Below are positions 28,851-41,200 of a DNA stretch of 64,000 bases, piece after piece; the first letter of the stretch is position 1; each line of letters opens with the position of its first letter. This stretch comes from Proteles cristata cristata (Eukaryota > Chordata > Mammalia > Carnivora > Hyaenidae), in assembly GCA_017311185.1 (NCBI GenBank), contig JAESUZ010003171.1, positions 1,612,001 through 1,676,000 of the forward strand, given 5' to 3'. The position numbers and the translations under genes are program-made. A model generated the notes under the pieces. The model saw only the letters and a program-made list of their open reading frames with translations, did no database searches and was not told where the DNA came from.

Positions 28851-29400
28851 GCAGTCCCAGGATCTGTCATCTGTAAGCTGAAAAAACAGGGACACTGGTG
28901 ATGATGTCCAAGCTTGAAGGATTGAGAATCCAGAAGCTGGATTCTCAGCTCCTTGTCTTTCTTTGTTTTATCCTTATTAGGAAAATCCTTCAGGGCCCAG
29001 CAAACAACTCTCAGTCTTCAAAGACTGGTCCAATCATCTCCAAAGCACACCCAGGCTATGTGCTTACTTACACTGGTTTCTTATTTCTTACTGCCCATGT
29101 TGTTGTCCCAGACCAATCCCTGAAATCAACCAGGCCATTTGCAATGGGCTTCTGCTAAGGCCTTGTCAGTTTTTGGTTAACTCTTACCTTATGGCTGGGG
29201 AGATGAAGGGCCCAGCCCTTCTTAGGGGGGTCGCGGGGAGGAGGGTGTCCACCAAATGTGCTGAAGCAATCATTCCCTTGTATAAAGCCTTGTGAAACAA
29301 CTCACTCAGCATTGCCCTGTACTGTTTGTACACTGACTAACCATCTCACTGAAGTGACACTTGAAGGCTTTCCTGCGAGAAGTAAGGGAGATGATTCATT
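28851..29400. other. Intergenic
   Basis: No gene or named repeat seen. It may include the beginning of the LTR-like element that follows. Confidence 0.5.
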
Positions 29401-29890
29401 TTTCAGAAATACCAAATAAAAGCTGTGCTAATTAACGGTAGGTTTACAACCTACTGGAAATAGGTACAAACCCTCCCCATTCCCCACAATGGACTCCCAA
29501 ACCCTTAAATATTTCACTTCCTGGTTCTTCCCCTCTCCCTTTCGCAGGCTTATTTTTGTGAGCTTTGCAATGAGCATGTACCAAAGAACAAAGGAGGAAC
29601 TGAAAGTCTCTGCTTCACCTCAGGGAATGTACATTTGTTCCAAGTAGACTACTTTTTGCCATACATGGGCATAGACAACATCCGAGTAAGGCTGTAATGT
29701 CTGTAGTACTCAGCCAATGAGGAATCAGGGGAGGGACTTGCCCACTAGGAGGTAAACTACCTGCTGTAACTGCCCCAGGTGTGCCTATCTGACACCCACT
29801 CTTGCAAGAACGTTGATTAAAGCCTCGCTTCACTGTGTTGCTGGTCTCTGGGTCCCTCCTTTGATTGGTTTGATGGGCTTATTTCTAACA
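29401..29890 (+). mobile_element. Possible endogenous retrovirus LTR remnant (solo LTR?)
   Basis: The stretch has promoter-and-processing order typical of class I LTRs: a CCAAT motif (cagccaatgagga at about 29711), a gattaaagcc poly(A)-like signal at about 29815, then about 60 bases with gctggtctctgggtccctcc and an ending in CA (ctaaca, 29885-29890). The left edge is not determined and no primer-binding site is obvious. No coding part is visible. It could also be a unique promoter-like sequence. Confidence 0.35.
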
Positions 29891-32800
29891 TTTTTCTCTC
29901 ACAAAAGCGTTTGGACGGTGGGGGGAAGGAGCTGAGGATCCATGAAGCTGACTTTGATCCTTTGAAGAGAGACTATCTATGTCCTCCAAGGAGCCTGAGT
30001 TGCCGGTGGCTTCTCAGGGTGGTGGTGAAGTGAAACTGTCCTGTTGTTTCCTTTACAACTTCTCCCAGCCCTGAAACTGCCCCTGTCCCCCCAAGAACTT
30101 GCCCCCTGCCTCCTGACACCCCCCTATGTCTTGGGAACCCCCCGTGGAAATCTGACCTCCCACTTCTCCATCCAGTGGGGCAGCTAGTAAGGCAGTTGGC
30201 AGTTTCTGGGGAGACCTCTACTCAGAAGTTCCCCTGTGGCTGTCAGGAGGCCCGGCTCCTGCTCCATCTCTGCTGCTGACCTGACCACCTCTGTGAACTA
30301 GAGGCACTATCCTTAGGGTCCTTCCAATACGGACAGCCTGGGACCTGAATATCACCACAGTGTGCCGTATTTTAAGCAAACCCTATATACACAGAATGCA
30401 AGCCTAAAACCTACTCTGCAACCAAGTGTTGGCAGCCTAGATGTGCCTAACTTATCCAGCCTTCATCTTGTTTAACATCCACATAAACCAGTTGGGCTCC
30501 ATTCCACATGCTTTCATAAGGTTTCTTAACACATGGCTGTCCTGTGAGCCATCTGCTTCTGTCTGTCTAGGTCTCTCAATCTCTGTGTCTATCCCTTTAA
30601 CTTTCCCCAAGCTCCCAAACACTGTCTGTCCTACCCAACAGAGGAAGACTCTTGTCACTGTAGAAAGAGGAATGATTCAACTCTTCTGTGGTTACATCTA
30701 GGAAGGGGGTAGGGTGTCATGTTTTATAACCAACAGGCCCATTGACCTATTTTCACTTAAGAAAAAACAAGCAGTTTTCTTACTAGAAAACATTTTGCCT
30801 TTCTTTTAGGCCAGAAGACTCCAAGTGCATGCAGCCAGCTTTAAAATAATTTTTTTCACTCTTCACAAATAAAACAGGGCAATGACTTATCCTATGTTTT
30901 TAAAAGAATCTTCTTATCAAAAACTCTGCACACAGTTTTCCAGGTACAAGGTAGATTGGTAAAGAGAGGCTCATGTGTACTTGCTTCCTCCTAAGAGGTC
31001 AAGATGAGAACCATGCTCAAGGGAAATTAGTAAAGTCTTTTGTTTTCCTGTAAGAGTTGGGTCCTGTGGATTCAAGTTCCTGGTAGGACATTCTCTGCCT
31101 ATTGCCTTTCTGTGCCTAAAGGAAGAAAATAGGTGGGGGTTGGTAGAGGATAGAATTTGCAGGCAATTTTCTGCTGCAAAAAAAAAAAAAAAGAGTCACT
31201 GAGATTGCAAGCTGATTTCTGAGCCTATCACAGCCCTGCCTCAGTTTACATACACATTTACTAGGTTAAATAAGATTTGTGTATTCACTTTGATGAATCA
31301 AAGGGTATATGAAATTTATAATACATGAGAACCTAGTGGGAAATGTTCTTATAAAGCAGTTTCCTTTTCTTCTGTGAACCATCATCCCTAAAATGAATCT
31401 TCTTTGCTAATTTCAGGCTTTTTATGGGGTGTGCTTCACCCATGGTCATGTCAATACAAGCCAAGTCCTACAGAGGCCACTGGAAATCTGTATATAGTAA
31501 ACCCACCATGTAGCAAGAAGGATTTGGTTCTATTGTGACAGAAATACTTCCAGTCCAGGAAATAACCAATCAAGAGAAATCAAGCAAGTTGCTTGGTGTG
31601 TATGCATTTAGCATTTTTCTCACAGAGGCCCCGGATTGACATAGGAGCAGATACTTCCTGTCACCTCTTCATCACAGATGATGCATACATGAGGACAAGT
31701 TTCCCTTGGAGAGTCAGTCACTGATTCAAGCTCCACTCTCACCTCCAGTGAAGGCTCCTCCCATTCCCTTGGCCATGCATCATCCTTTGCTACTCACCTC
31801 CTGGCTTTTCTTAGTCCCTTTCCTGTGCCTGAAACCCCCTCCCTGACCCTCTGTAGAAATAGTCAAGATCCTCTAAGACCAGACAGCTCTTGCCTTGATC
31901 ATCGGTCTGCCCACAGTGAAGGCCCACTGTGCCTGATACAGGTGGGCCATGCCACAGCACCTCAGCAGCACCAGCCCAGGTCAATCCAGGCTGCAGGCCA
32001 TCTCCTCAGAGCGGGGGTGAGGTTCCCCACACTCCCTCATCCCATTCTGGGAACAGAATTTGGTTGTGCTCCCCCAAGGGAAGCCATGATGGCATTCCCC
32101 AGCCCTGGATGTGGCCCTGCTTCTAGCCAGGCAGCAACTTCATTGCGGTAGAAAGGGTAAGTCACATCAAAAAGAGCCTGGACCTGGAAAATCACAAGGA
32201 CCAGGTTGTCGTTCCAGCTCTGACCAAGGCTAGGGAGTCACAAAACCTCCCTGGGACTCCCGTTCTTCATCTTATAAAATATCCCTATCACAGGAGCACA
32301 GAAACATCTGGTGAATGCTGACAGCATTGCACACTCAGGCTTGTACACTGCCTGGCCCGTGATAGATGCTCAGTGAAGGTGAGCTGAGTGGATGCAGGAT
32401 CGTCAGGAGTCCATGCTTTCCCAGAGCAATGACTCTCCCCCTTGTGGGCTCTGACTCCAGGAACCAGCCTGGCTCATTTTCTAGTCCAGCTCAGGCCAAC
32501 TCTCTGCACTATCTTGATTCTTGCAGAAACTTTCTCTTGTCGGACAGAACACACGCTTCCTGTCAGCTTTTATTTCTGTGAGGGCTTGCTTATGAGCAGG
32601 GCATTCTGTTCTTGGAATTTCTTGTTAAAATATTTCATTTAATTAAGTTTTTACAACCAGCTCTGCTTTGTGTCTGTCAGAAGGTAGGGGCCAGGGCAGC
32701 CCTCTCCTCAGCTCTCTGGGAGGCCAGGTCACAGAGACTCTGGGGAGAGCCAAGCCCAGGCCTGGGGGCTGTGTCCCTCAGTTTCCAGGCATTCCTATGC

Positions 32801-33300
32801 AGCTACAGGAGCTGGGATCATCAAAGGGTGCATCTCCATAGCAGGCCCCACTGGAGTCCTAAGTGGAAATCTCTCTCGGCCCAAGAACTGTGCTGTGCCT
32901 GAGCCATAAGCACAATCCAGAGCAAATATGCTGTGGATAATCTGAGCCACCTCTTAGAACCCCCAACTGCAGTCAAGACCCACACCTTGTCCTCTTCCTA
33001 CTCAGGACCCTCCTTGCCCATTCTTCTGGTCTATTGAAGCCTTTCTCAGGCCCTTCTTCCCTAGGAGCCCTGGCCAAGTCCCTTGGTTATAACTGATTTT
33101 CTCCTCCAGCCACACACTGCATGGAGGTGGTATCTCCCAGGCCATTGCAGTGATTCATCCACCCTCAGTCCCCTGCCATTGCATACACCCAGGCCACAGT
33201 CAGAGCATATCTCCCTTCTCCCCAGGCTCCAGCTGGGGACCTTGCTGGGGAGGCCTCAAGAAGTACTGAACTCAGCTGAGCATGTCCTCCCTTCTCCCAG
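29891..33300. other. Intergenic
   Basis: No gene. It contains a 15-base A run (31178-31192) and a MIR at about 32175-32380. The GC-richer part from 31700 on has short open frames without recognisable similarity. Confidence 0.6.
32175..32380 (+). repeat. MIR ancient SINE, diverged
   Basis: Plus-strand MIR-like order: gttccagctctgaccaagg, ttcttcatcttataaaatat, ccctatcacaggagcac, cactgcctggcccgtgatag, gatgctcagtga. Confidence 0.6.
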
Positions 33301-33431
33301 GAGAGCCCAGCTGCCACATGCCAGGAATTTGTGGTCAGGGGTGTGGCAGAAGATGCTCTTCTCCTTCACCCGAGTTCTGAAAAGTTATAGACCATGTGCG
33401 CCTAACAGAACATGAAGTCACTTGGAACAGA
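33301..33431 (+). repeat. Copy A of a ~130-bp imperfect direct repeat
   Basis: Shares ctgccac, caggaatttg, ggtcaggg, tgtggcagaa and agaccatgtg in the same order with copy B at 33886-34025. Similarity is roughly three quarters by eye. Confidence 0.75.
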
Positions 33432-33885
33432 GGGAGAGGAGGGGACCCAGAGGGGCTGGTGGGTTTGTACAGAGTATTCTCAGCAGGGATGTGGCTACAC
33501 CCAACATTCAGCATGGGGACTTGGTAAACGTTCTTTTTATAATAAACAAACCAGGGCTTCCCCACTAGTCTCCAGTATTCCATGGCAGAGATCCCCACTC
33601 CTTGGGCCCCCTAACCACCTCCACCCCCTCCAGTGCTACTGGAAAGCCTAGGACCGACCCATGACCCATGCCATGGGGACATGGGAGGTGGGCCGCTTCT
33701 GGGCCCTACCAGCTCACCACCAAACTAAGGCTGTGCCCTGGCCTGTCACAGGGTGGCACTGGAGGCCAAGACTCTGCCTCCATGGGTTTCTTCCCACCAG
33801 CCGGCCATCTCCTGACCTGGCCCATACCTGGCCTAAAGGAACCACTGTGGCCCCTCAATAATTCCAGGATCCTTGTGGGTTGCTA

Positions 33886-34240
33886 AGAGCCTGGCTGCCA
33901 CCTGTCAGGAATTTGCGGTCAGGGATGTGGCAGAATGCGCTGTTTTCCCACACTCATATTTTAAAAGGTTACAGACCATGTGTGCGTAACAGGCAGAACA
34001 TTAGGTCACTTGTCTCACTTAGAACAATAATCCGTTTTGCTAGGGGTCAGGTTGACACAAAGAATCTGTCCAGACCAGGTCTCTGGATGGGACTTAGCCC
34101 TCCCCTCAAACTAATGAAATTTTCAACTCGTGGGTACTTGAGTTAATAAAGTGTGCCACACATCTGCTCCGGCCACTGGCAGAAGAAAGCCCTGGGGTTC
34201 AATTTTGAGATCACTGACATAATGTTTGAGTGGCCTCCCG
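33886..34240 (+). mobile_element. Possible ERV LTR remnant (contains copy B)
   Basis: Copy B (33886-34025) is followed by a poly(A)-type signal AATAAA (34145-34150), about 90 bases of U5-like sequence, and at 34242 the motif tggcgcccggtgggac. This resembles a lysine-tRNA primer-binding site (tggcgccc plus gtggg) with a small gap. If correct, this is a 5' LTR of a decayed class II-like endogenous retrovirus, with copy A a second partial LTR. No coding sequence is visible downstream. Confidence 0.35.
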
Positions 34241-34259
34241 CTGGCGCCCGGTGGGACAC

Positions 34260-36140
34260 CAAATTAAGGAAAGCCGCACAATGAATGTGTGAGAAAAAAC
34301 ATTAGTGTATAAACACAGAGGCCAAGGCTCCCCAAGGGGAGGGTGAGCGAGGGGAGGCCTTAGAATTACAGAGAGAGGGTCAGTGGGGGCTACCGCTGGG
34401 ATTTCACGCCAATGGCCCGCAGGTAATGAGTTATTTTGAAGGAAATTGGCACCAACATGATCTTAGGTCAAAAAGATGAAAAAAGTAAAGAGAGCATATT
34501 TTCTATGGCTGTTGAATTAAGTGCTGAAGTATAATGTGAGTGGTTCTAAACAAAATAAAAACCTGGAGGTGAGAATATAAAACAGCCCCAAGAGAGGTTA
34601 CGGTTCAAGCCCGGGGACCCCTGGGAATCTAGCTGCTCCTGCCCCCTGTCACCACCCTGGCTGGGGCAGGACCATCAGAGTCAGATTGGATTCAGGCCTG
34701 CTCAGGGCCAGAGAGGAAGAAGTCCATTGCCCACTGGGATAGGAATGCCTCGCTGGCTTTTCCAGCTGCCCAAAGATAGAAAATCACTGAAAATCCCTTA
34801 GGATGTGCACTTCCTGATGGTGACCCTCCCCCAGAGACTCACAGACTCTGAAGAGGAAGGGGACAGAAGGCACCCCAAACTTTCTGTGGTCTTTCCTTGC
34901 GGAGACGGGAGAGGCCTTCTTACTTTCATGGCCTGGATCCCAGGAAATGCCATGTGCTTGCTTAGAGGTCATCGCAGGTCAGGGTCGAGACCTCCTGCTG
35001 ACACTTCCCTGCATCTCCCCCATCCCACATAGTGGGAAGAGGTGGGCAGGAAGGGGGCTGAGGGCTCCCCAGGGCCTAGGCTGCAGGTGGGGTCCTGGAG
35101 GACAATGCATCACCAAGGTGGGCCAGTGTCCCTCTAGACACCAATCCAGAGACTGTGGGCTAGAGATTCTTGCCCAGGTCAAGGTGAAGGCCACACTGAA
35201 ACCCTCCAGGCTTGGCCAGCCTGCCGCTCCAGGTGCTCTGAGGTCAGAGTGGAGAGCCAGTTGGTTACTTGTCTTTAGTTTGCCTACCATGTGCTTTGGG
35301 GTCCTGCCCCACGGGGTGCACACTGAAGCCAGGGTGAAATGAGCACAGGATATGAAGAAATAAGCCTGCACTAGGGGGATGGGGTTCATCCCTCCTGACA
35401 CACAAGGAAGAGGATTCAGCAAATGTGACCCCCAGGGCTTTGCCAGCAGCACCCTCTCCCCTCTCCTTTCCCAGTGACATGCCACATCTTGTCTTTCCTC
35501 TTCCTTTAGGACGTCTTCTCCAACCCCAGGCCCCCAACCTGCGGGGCCCTTCAAGTCCCCTGAGCCATCAGCGCTCTCTTCTCCTGACTGTGTGACCAGG
35601 CCTGGATTTCACACATCTGATCACCCCTGTAGCCCCTGACTGGGTCCCAGATCATCGGCAAAGGCAGGGGGTAAGGCAGCAAAACCTTGAAGATCAACTT
35701 TCAGGCAGAATTCATCCCAAATACAAACCAGCAAGAAAGCCAGGAGCCTGCCCACCAAAGGAAAGCCATAGTCCCTTTCTCAGTGAGAATTTAGCAAGTG
35801 AGAGGGGGAGAGGCTGGGCGAGGTACAGCCAGTCCCCACAAGAGCCACATCATGATTAATGATGCTCCCCAGAGGCTCTCCAAGCAACTGCACATGGCCG
35901 CCATGGAATGCAGAGCAAGTGCCTTTCCGAGCAGCCCAGCCACGCCACAGAGCTTCAGGGCTTCCCTCTCTGCTGGGAGAAATGTCCACGCTTACAATTT
36001 CCCAGCATTCAGCCCAGATCTCTCCCAGGGGAAAGAAGAGGTTTTGTCCTTTAGTCCCATCTTCCAACAGAGGACATAGACTAAATGGACTCCAGGGCCC
36101 AGCCACCCAGATCTCATTCCAGCTCCCTCCTGAGCCAGGG
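34260..36140. other. Intergenic, GC-richer
   Basis: Short open frames on both strands without recognisable domains. No gene, CpG island or named repeat identified. Confidence 0.6.
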
Positions 36141-36149
36141 ATGTGGCCT

Positions 36150-36300
36150 TTTGAGGTCACTGTAGCTCCATTTGTCACATGTAACATGGGGACGATAATA
36201 GTACCTACCTCAGAGAGTCTGTGTGAACATGCTAGACATCACTGTATGTCAGTTGCTCAGAGTAGTGTCTGACACAATGAAACATATAAGTACTTGGTAT
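36150..36300 (+). repeat. MIR ancient SINE
   Basis: Plus-strand MIR core: catgtaacatggggacgata, atagtacctacctcagagag, then agagtagtgtctgacacaat. Confidence 0.75.
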
Positions 36301-36990
36301 TTTTATTATCCGATTATCTGATTTCAGAAACTTGCTGTTCCTTGAGAACCATCTGAACATCTCACGGGCTAGGAGCTTCTACCTACCTCGTCAATCCCCA
36401 AAAAGAGCAGTAAGTTTCTATAACGTTCGGTACCCAGGGTGTGGGGAGCCCTTGCCTTGCCTTAGTTTCTTCTTCTGCCACTAGCTTAAAGGCAGCATCT
36501 ACACAGGCCTCATAATGAGAGGAGGATTTTCAAGTGATAGGGCCGGTATAGCCGACAGAGCTGCATAAGCCAGCCAGGCCACTGCTGCATCCATCAGAGA
36601 AGGAGCCCAGGGACACCTTCCTCCTTCCTCCCCTCTCCCCAAAGTCACTATGAGCCTGGATTCTGGGGAGGGTTTATGAAGAATGGGAGTAACAATCCAC
36701 ACATTTATTTTAAAGTAATGAAAGGTGTGTATGCACCACTATCTCACAAGGTCCCAAGGGCAGCAGAGAGCCCAGGGCTCAGCAACATGAGGAAGGCCTT
36801 CCCAGCTAGAGGCCCACTAGCCTGATGTCTCAGCTGGTTCCTTACACTGCTGCCCCCAGGGCGGCCTGAGACCAGTCACATGTCACACTTCTCCAGGCCA
36901 CAACAGTCTCATCTATACAATGAAACAGTTGAACCAGGTGATTTCTAAAAGCCTTTGGGTTCTGACCAACTGCAGAAGGGTCTCTCCTGT

Positions 36991-36992
<2 letters not shown>

Positions 36993-37022
<30 letters not shown>

Positions 37023-37040
37023 CCATTGTCATCATCAGGA
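36993..37040 (+). repeat. (CAC)n(CAT)n trinucleotide tract
   Basis: caccaccaccaccatcatca-type repeat, about 48 bases, mildly interrupted. Confidence 0.9.
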
Positions 37041-37059
37041 ATAATAATAGGATTCATCT

Positions 37060-37240
37060 ATAATTACTTGCTTTGCATAAGGCATTGTTAATAGTATTGG
37101 AACAAACCCATAGTAACATATTTTAGTTTCTGTGCAGACCACAGATGGGGAAACTGAGATTCAGAAAGGCTGAAAAACTTCACTTTTACAAGCTATAAAC
37201 AGTAAAATGGGCTTAAAATCCAGGTCTTTGTGGTCTCTCA
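37060..37240 (-). repeat. MIR ancient SINE
   Basis: Reverse-complement MIR: gatggggaaactgagattca, gaaaggctgaaaaacttcac and the flanking ctttgcataaggcattgtta. Confidence 0.75.
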
Positions 37241-37919
37241 AGCCATATCTGGTAACATATACTATGTCATTTTTGTAATAACAATGATGACACCAGAGGT
37301 ATTAACAACTTCTACCTGCCTACCTTCTACCTACTGTATCTCGTTTTGTCTTCACAGTATCCTTATGTAAAGGTAGGTATGGTCATCCCAATTTTCCAGG
37401 AGCATTAAGTAACTTGTCTAGAGCCAATAGTGTCCTTTCTAACATGAAAATATGATTCTGTCACTCCCTTTATTGGCCAGAACATATTTCCTTAATTACT
37501 CACTCAACTTTTTTTTTTGGTGACAGCAGAACTGAAAGTCTCCTCATTGGCACAAGCAAAGCTATACCAGCTATTAAAATATTGAAATACACCTGAACCA
37601 CTTGGTACATGGCCACTGGCCCAACCTCCCCGCTTGCGCCTCTCTCTGCCCCAGTCCTCACAGCCCCTTCCAAAGGATCTGTGGGCCTCCCCTGAACTCC
37701 AGTTATGCTGTGTTATTGATAGTGTCCCTTCTGATTGGCCAGTGCCCACATTAGGCTGGGCATCACCCCTTAGTGGCAGTAATCTATGCACATGCACGGG
37801 CAGGTGGGCACATTCCTTACACTGACACCTGGCCCCAATGCATCATGCACAGGGACCATGGGGACTTAGAAATGCCTACTTTAAATTAATTAAACACAGA
37901 AGTCATCAGACGGAGGTGG

Positions 37920-38236
37920 TTGTGATGCTTTAGCGACTGATGTAAGCAAACCACAACCAGTCCATAAATGCCTCAAGGTGAAGAAATTGAAACCTAAGGA
38001 CAACCAATCACAAACCACGAGGCTTTCCTAAACAAGGCAACCACTTCAGCTATAACCAGTCAAATAATTTTCTTACTTTGCTTCCAGGTCATTTCTGTAA
38101 AAGTCTCACCCCTAGCTCTGTCGGTGATGTGTTATGTGTCACAAGCACTTCTGGTTTGGCATTGCCCAATTTGAATTGATTTTGCTCACATAAATCCTTA
38201 AAATTTTTAATATGCCTCAGTTTATCTCTTAACAGT
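37920..38236 (+). mobile_element. Possible LTR fragment
   Basis: The stretch has repeated ccagtc and CCAAT-type motifs (acaaccaatcacaaa) followed by a region ending ttatctcttaacag. This is suggestive of an old LTR, but neither edges nor duplication are seen. A weak call. Confidence 0.25.
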
Positions 38237-41200
38237 AGGCTTCTGCCAGGTGTCTATGTACAGACACCAGGCACATGCACACAGACGACACACACATTGC
38301 AGGAATGCACACACACACACAAATGAACAGGTGCACCGCCTCTATGCATACCCCAGTTCATCCTTCTTGGTGTCTACCTGTAGCTGCCAGAAATACCCTT
38401 TCCAGACTTACTGCCAGCCTCTGCTTCTGGAATTCTCTTTCCTACTTCACGTTGCCTTCCTTGAAATCCAGGGTGGTGACACTTGATCTGTGGAGGCAGA
38501 GAAGAGCTTGGTGACAATGCTTAGATGACTGCTCTGACCCTTTGGGGGATGGGGGGCAGACCAAGTAGTCTGTTGTCAGCCTGACCTAGCATGCTCAGCA
38601 CATGCTGGTGCTTTGCATGATAGACATGACCTCATCTAGAAGAGAAGTAGCCCCATCACAGACAAGCAGGTGCTATTGCCAGCAGTCTTTAAGGTTCCAG
38701 TAAGTCTACATGATCAGCTTCTTGCCACAAAGAGAATGAGGAGGCTTTGGGTCCACTGGCTCTGGCTGAGCCCCAGCCTGGCACCAGCTTTGGTGAGGGG
38801 CCAGGGCATCCTCACTTGGCCTGATGCTCTCCATAGGGTGCTCAGAGATACCCTGGGTGACCTTCCTGTAATAGTGATAGAAATCCCCATGAATGCATCA
38901 CAGCGCTTTGCTCTCAAATGAACTCCTGCATGGGTCAGCCCACACCTCTTGACCTAAGCACAAATTGGAGGCTCCCTCAGCTCCCTGACCCTGATTCCAG
39001 TTAGAGGCAACAGGGTGCTGAGACAGGCCCAGGAGTGCAGATGGTTGTACTCATTTGTCCAACAAACACTTAATGAGCACCTTCTAGGAGAGAAGAGAAC
39101 ATGCAGGTCTCTTGATTCTGTTTGGAGGAGCTCTGCCTACAAGGCTGTCCCTTTATTCCCAAGTAACATAGTGACATTTTGGTTGTTGGCCTCTGTGATT
39201 TCTCCTACTGGGGCCACAAACTTCCCTCTGCTCTATTTAAGTGTTAAGACCTCCCATATCCCTTCTGACTTAAATTTGTTTATGAGGCTACCTTCCAGAG
39301 ACATCTAATATCCCATGGCCAGGGGAACAACTGAGCCTCCAAAGGAAAGGCCTGTGGTGTCTGAGCATGGTGGGCACAGTGGCATCTGTGGTCTCTGCTG
39401 GACAAAGCATCCCCTCCCAGCAGAGTTTTTAGGCTTGAGTTTCTTCGGGAAGTGTCTCACTTCAGTAAGATGTCCTGACACAAAAGCCACCCAACCTGAA
39501 GAACTTCATCCAAAGTTTGGCTCAGGGTCCTCACTCATGGGGAAATGCACTTCTAGCAGCCCATGTGCTACCTCTGTTTCATTACATGTAAGTGGCCCCT
39601 GGAACTTCAGAGGTGACCCTGATGAAGGCACAGGGCCTGACTGTCAAGACCAACAGGGCTGTTTGGGGAGCCTTCCAGCTGAACTTCAGTTCTCCAGTTG
39701 TTCACTAGAGGTGCCACCCCTGGACCAAGCCACTCCCACTGGGGACCACCCACCTGCCTATAGCCTGAAGGAGCCCTGTGCCTTCCCTGTGTACAACTGT
39801 CATGTCCCATGGCATCTTCACACCCAGTTCAGGAGCAGGCACAGAGTAGAGGCCCCATAAACCTACCGATTGTATTTGCCTCAAGCAGAATCAGTTCAAC
39901 AAAGGCAAGGTCTCTGTTTCAGACCCTTTCCTTTCCTGAACCCTCCTGTGTCCCCCCGCATCACCCATCACCTATGTACTTGTGTTAGCTTCCTCCAAGT
40001 GGGCATCAGCTGAAGGAGTCAAGGCAAGGAGCCAGTGTTCTGGATAACTCCTGCATCCGGGGAGCTGGCTTGAGTCATCCCTACCACTCACCTCCACTTC
40101 CCCATGCACCTGCAAGCCACTCTGAGCAGAGAAGGCAACATCTGCACACCGGCTGTCCCTAGCCCAAGGAGACAGACATTCTATATGCAGCCCCGAGGTC
40201 CAGGCTAAGGCCCACTGTTGGCTCCAAATCAAATTTCCAAATTGAGTTAAAGTTCAAAATGGGCCAAAAATGCTCAGCCCAAGAGAGGGATTTATAGAGC
40301 ATTGCCCAAGCCATGGGTGTTAAGCTGACAGTGCCCTCCTCCCTGGATGGAGGACCAGTGTGGAGCAGGCCCTGGAGCTACTCTCAGACCCCAAGTCCTC
40401 TCTAGGATGGGGAGAGTCTCCCCTAGCCTCACCACCCAACACTGCAGTTCTCGAGGGCCCTCCATGTGCTAGACCACAGTCACTGTCCCTGACAGCCAGC
40501 TGGACACCAGGGAGCCTCAGGCATGGCCAGTGGGAGAAAGCCCTGCTGCAAAGCCTGCTGAACAGAATTACTCTTTTGCTCTCTCTCCCGTTCCTTCACC
40601 AGGAGCATCACAAGGAGGAAAAAACAAGAACAAAATGTCCCTTTGACTCACCTTGATAATATTTGCCATTTCCCCAATTACCTTGTAATCCTAGAAAACA
40701 CACTTCAAAAATTCGGCACCTCCCCCTCACTGCCAAGTAACATCAAGAATTTGCACAACATAGAGCATTGACATGACTGCACTGAGGCCTGAACCATATA
40801 CACCATGATCTCGATGCCCAGAACAAGGTGGTCATTTGGCTAGAATTCTATAATGAGTGACAAGAGTCATGTTGTTTCTGTTTGGTTTGTTTGGCGTTTT
40901 TGTCTGTTTGTTTCCTAAGTCTCCTTTCCATGTTTTGTTCATGCCACACCAATAAAAGCCCTAGATGTGCAGACTAGCCAAGAAGACAGGAATCCTGGAC
41001 CAGTGAGAACTCGGGGGTTCACAGGAAATCTGCAGAAGTAAACATAAACCTGGGCTGAGGGCCCCATGCTGCATAATCTGCTAAGATGAGTGAGCATTGC
41101 TTCCTTGCTCCTCCCAAGGCTGTTGGTGATGGTTGTTACTGTGGTCTTGGTTCTCTCTCTCTCAGATTCTGCCTGCTTTTAGCTATTTATTCAGTTGTCC

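Larger units (their letters stand above)
36301..37920. other. Intergenic with MIR and a CCA/TCA tract
   Basis: A (CAC/CAT)n stretch lies at 36993-37040 and a minus-strand MIR at about 37060-37240, with a second MIR-like piece at about 37300-37430. No gene. Confidence 0.6.

Noticed and set aside
34947..35554. Opposing open frames (131 and 191 codons) in GC-rich sequence
   Set aside because: GC-rich DNA has few stops by chance. There is no similarity, no splice structure and no CpG island.
40940..41090. aataaaagccc motif as another LTR end
   Set aside because: No edges, duplication or primer-binding site seen; the motif alone is too common.
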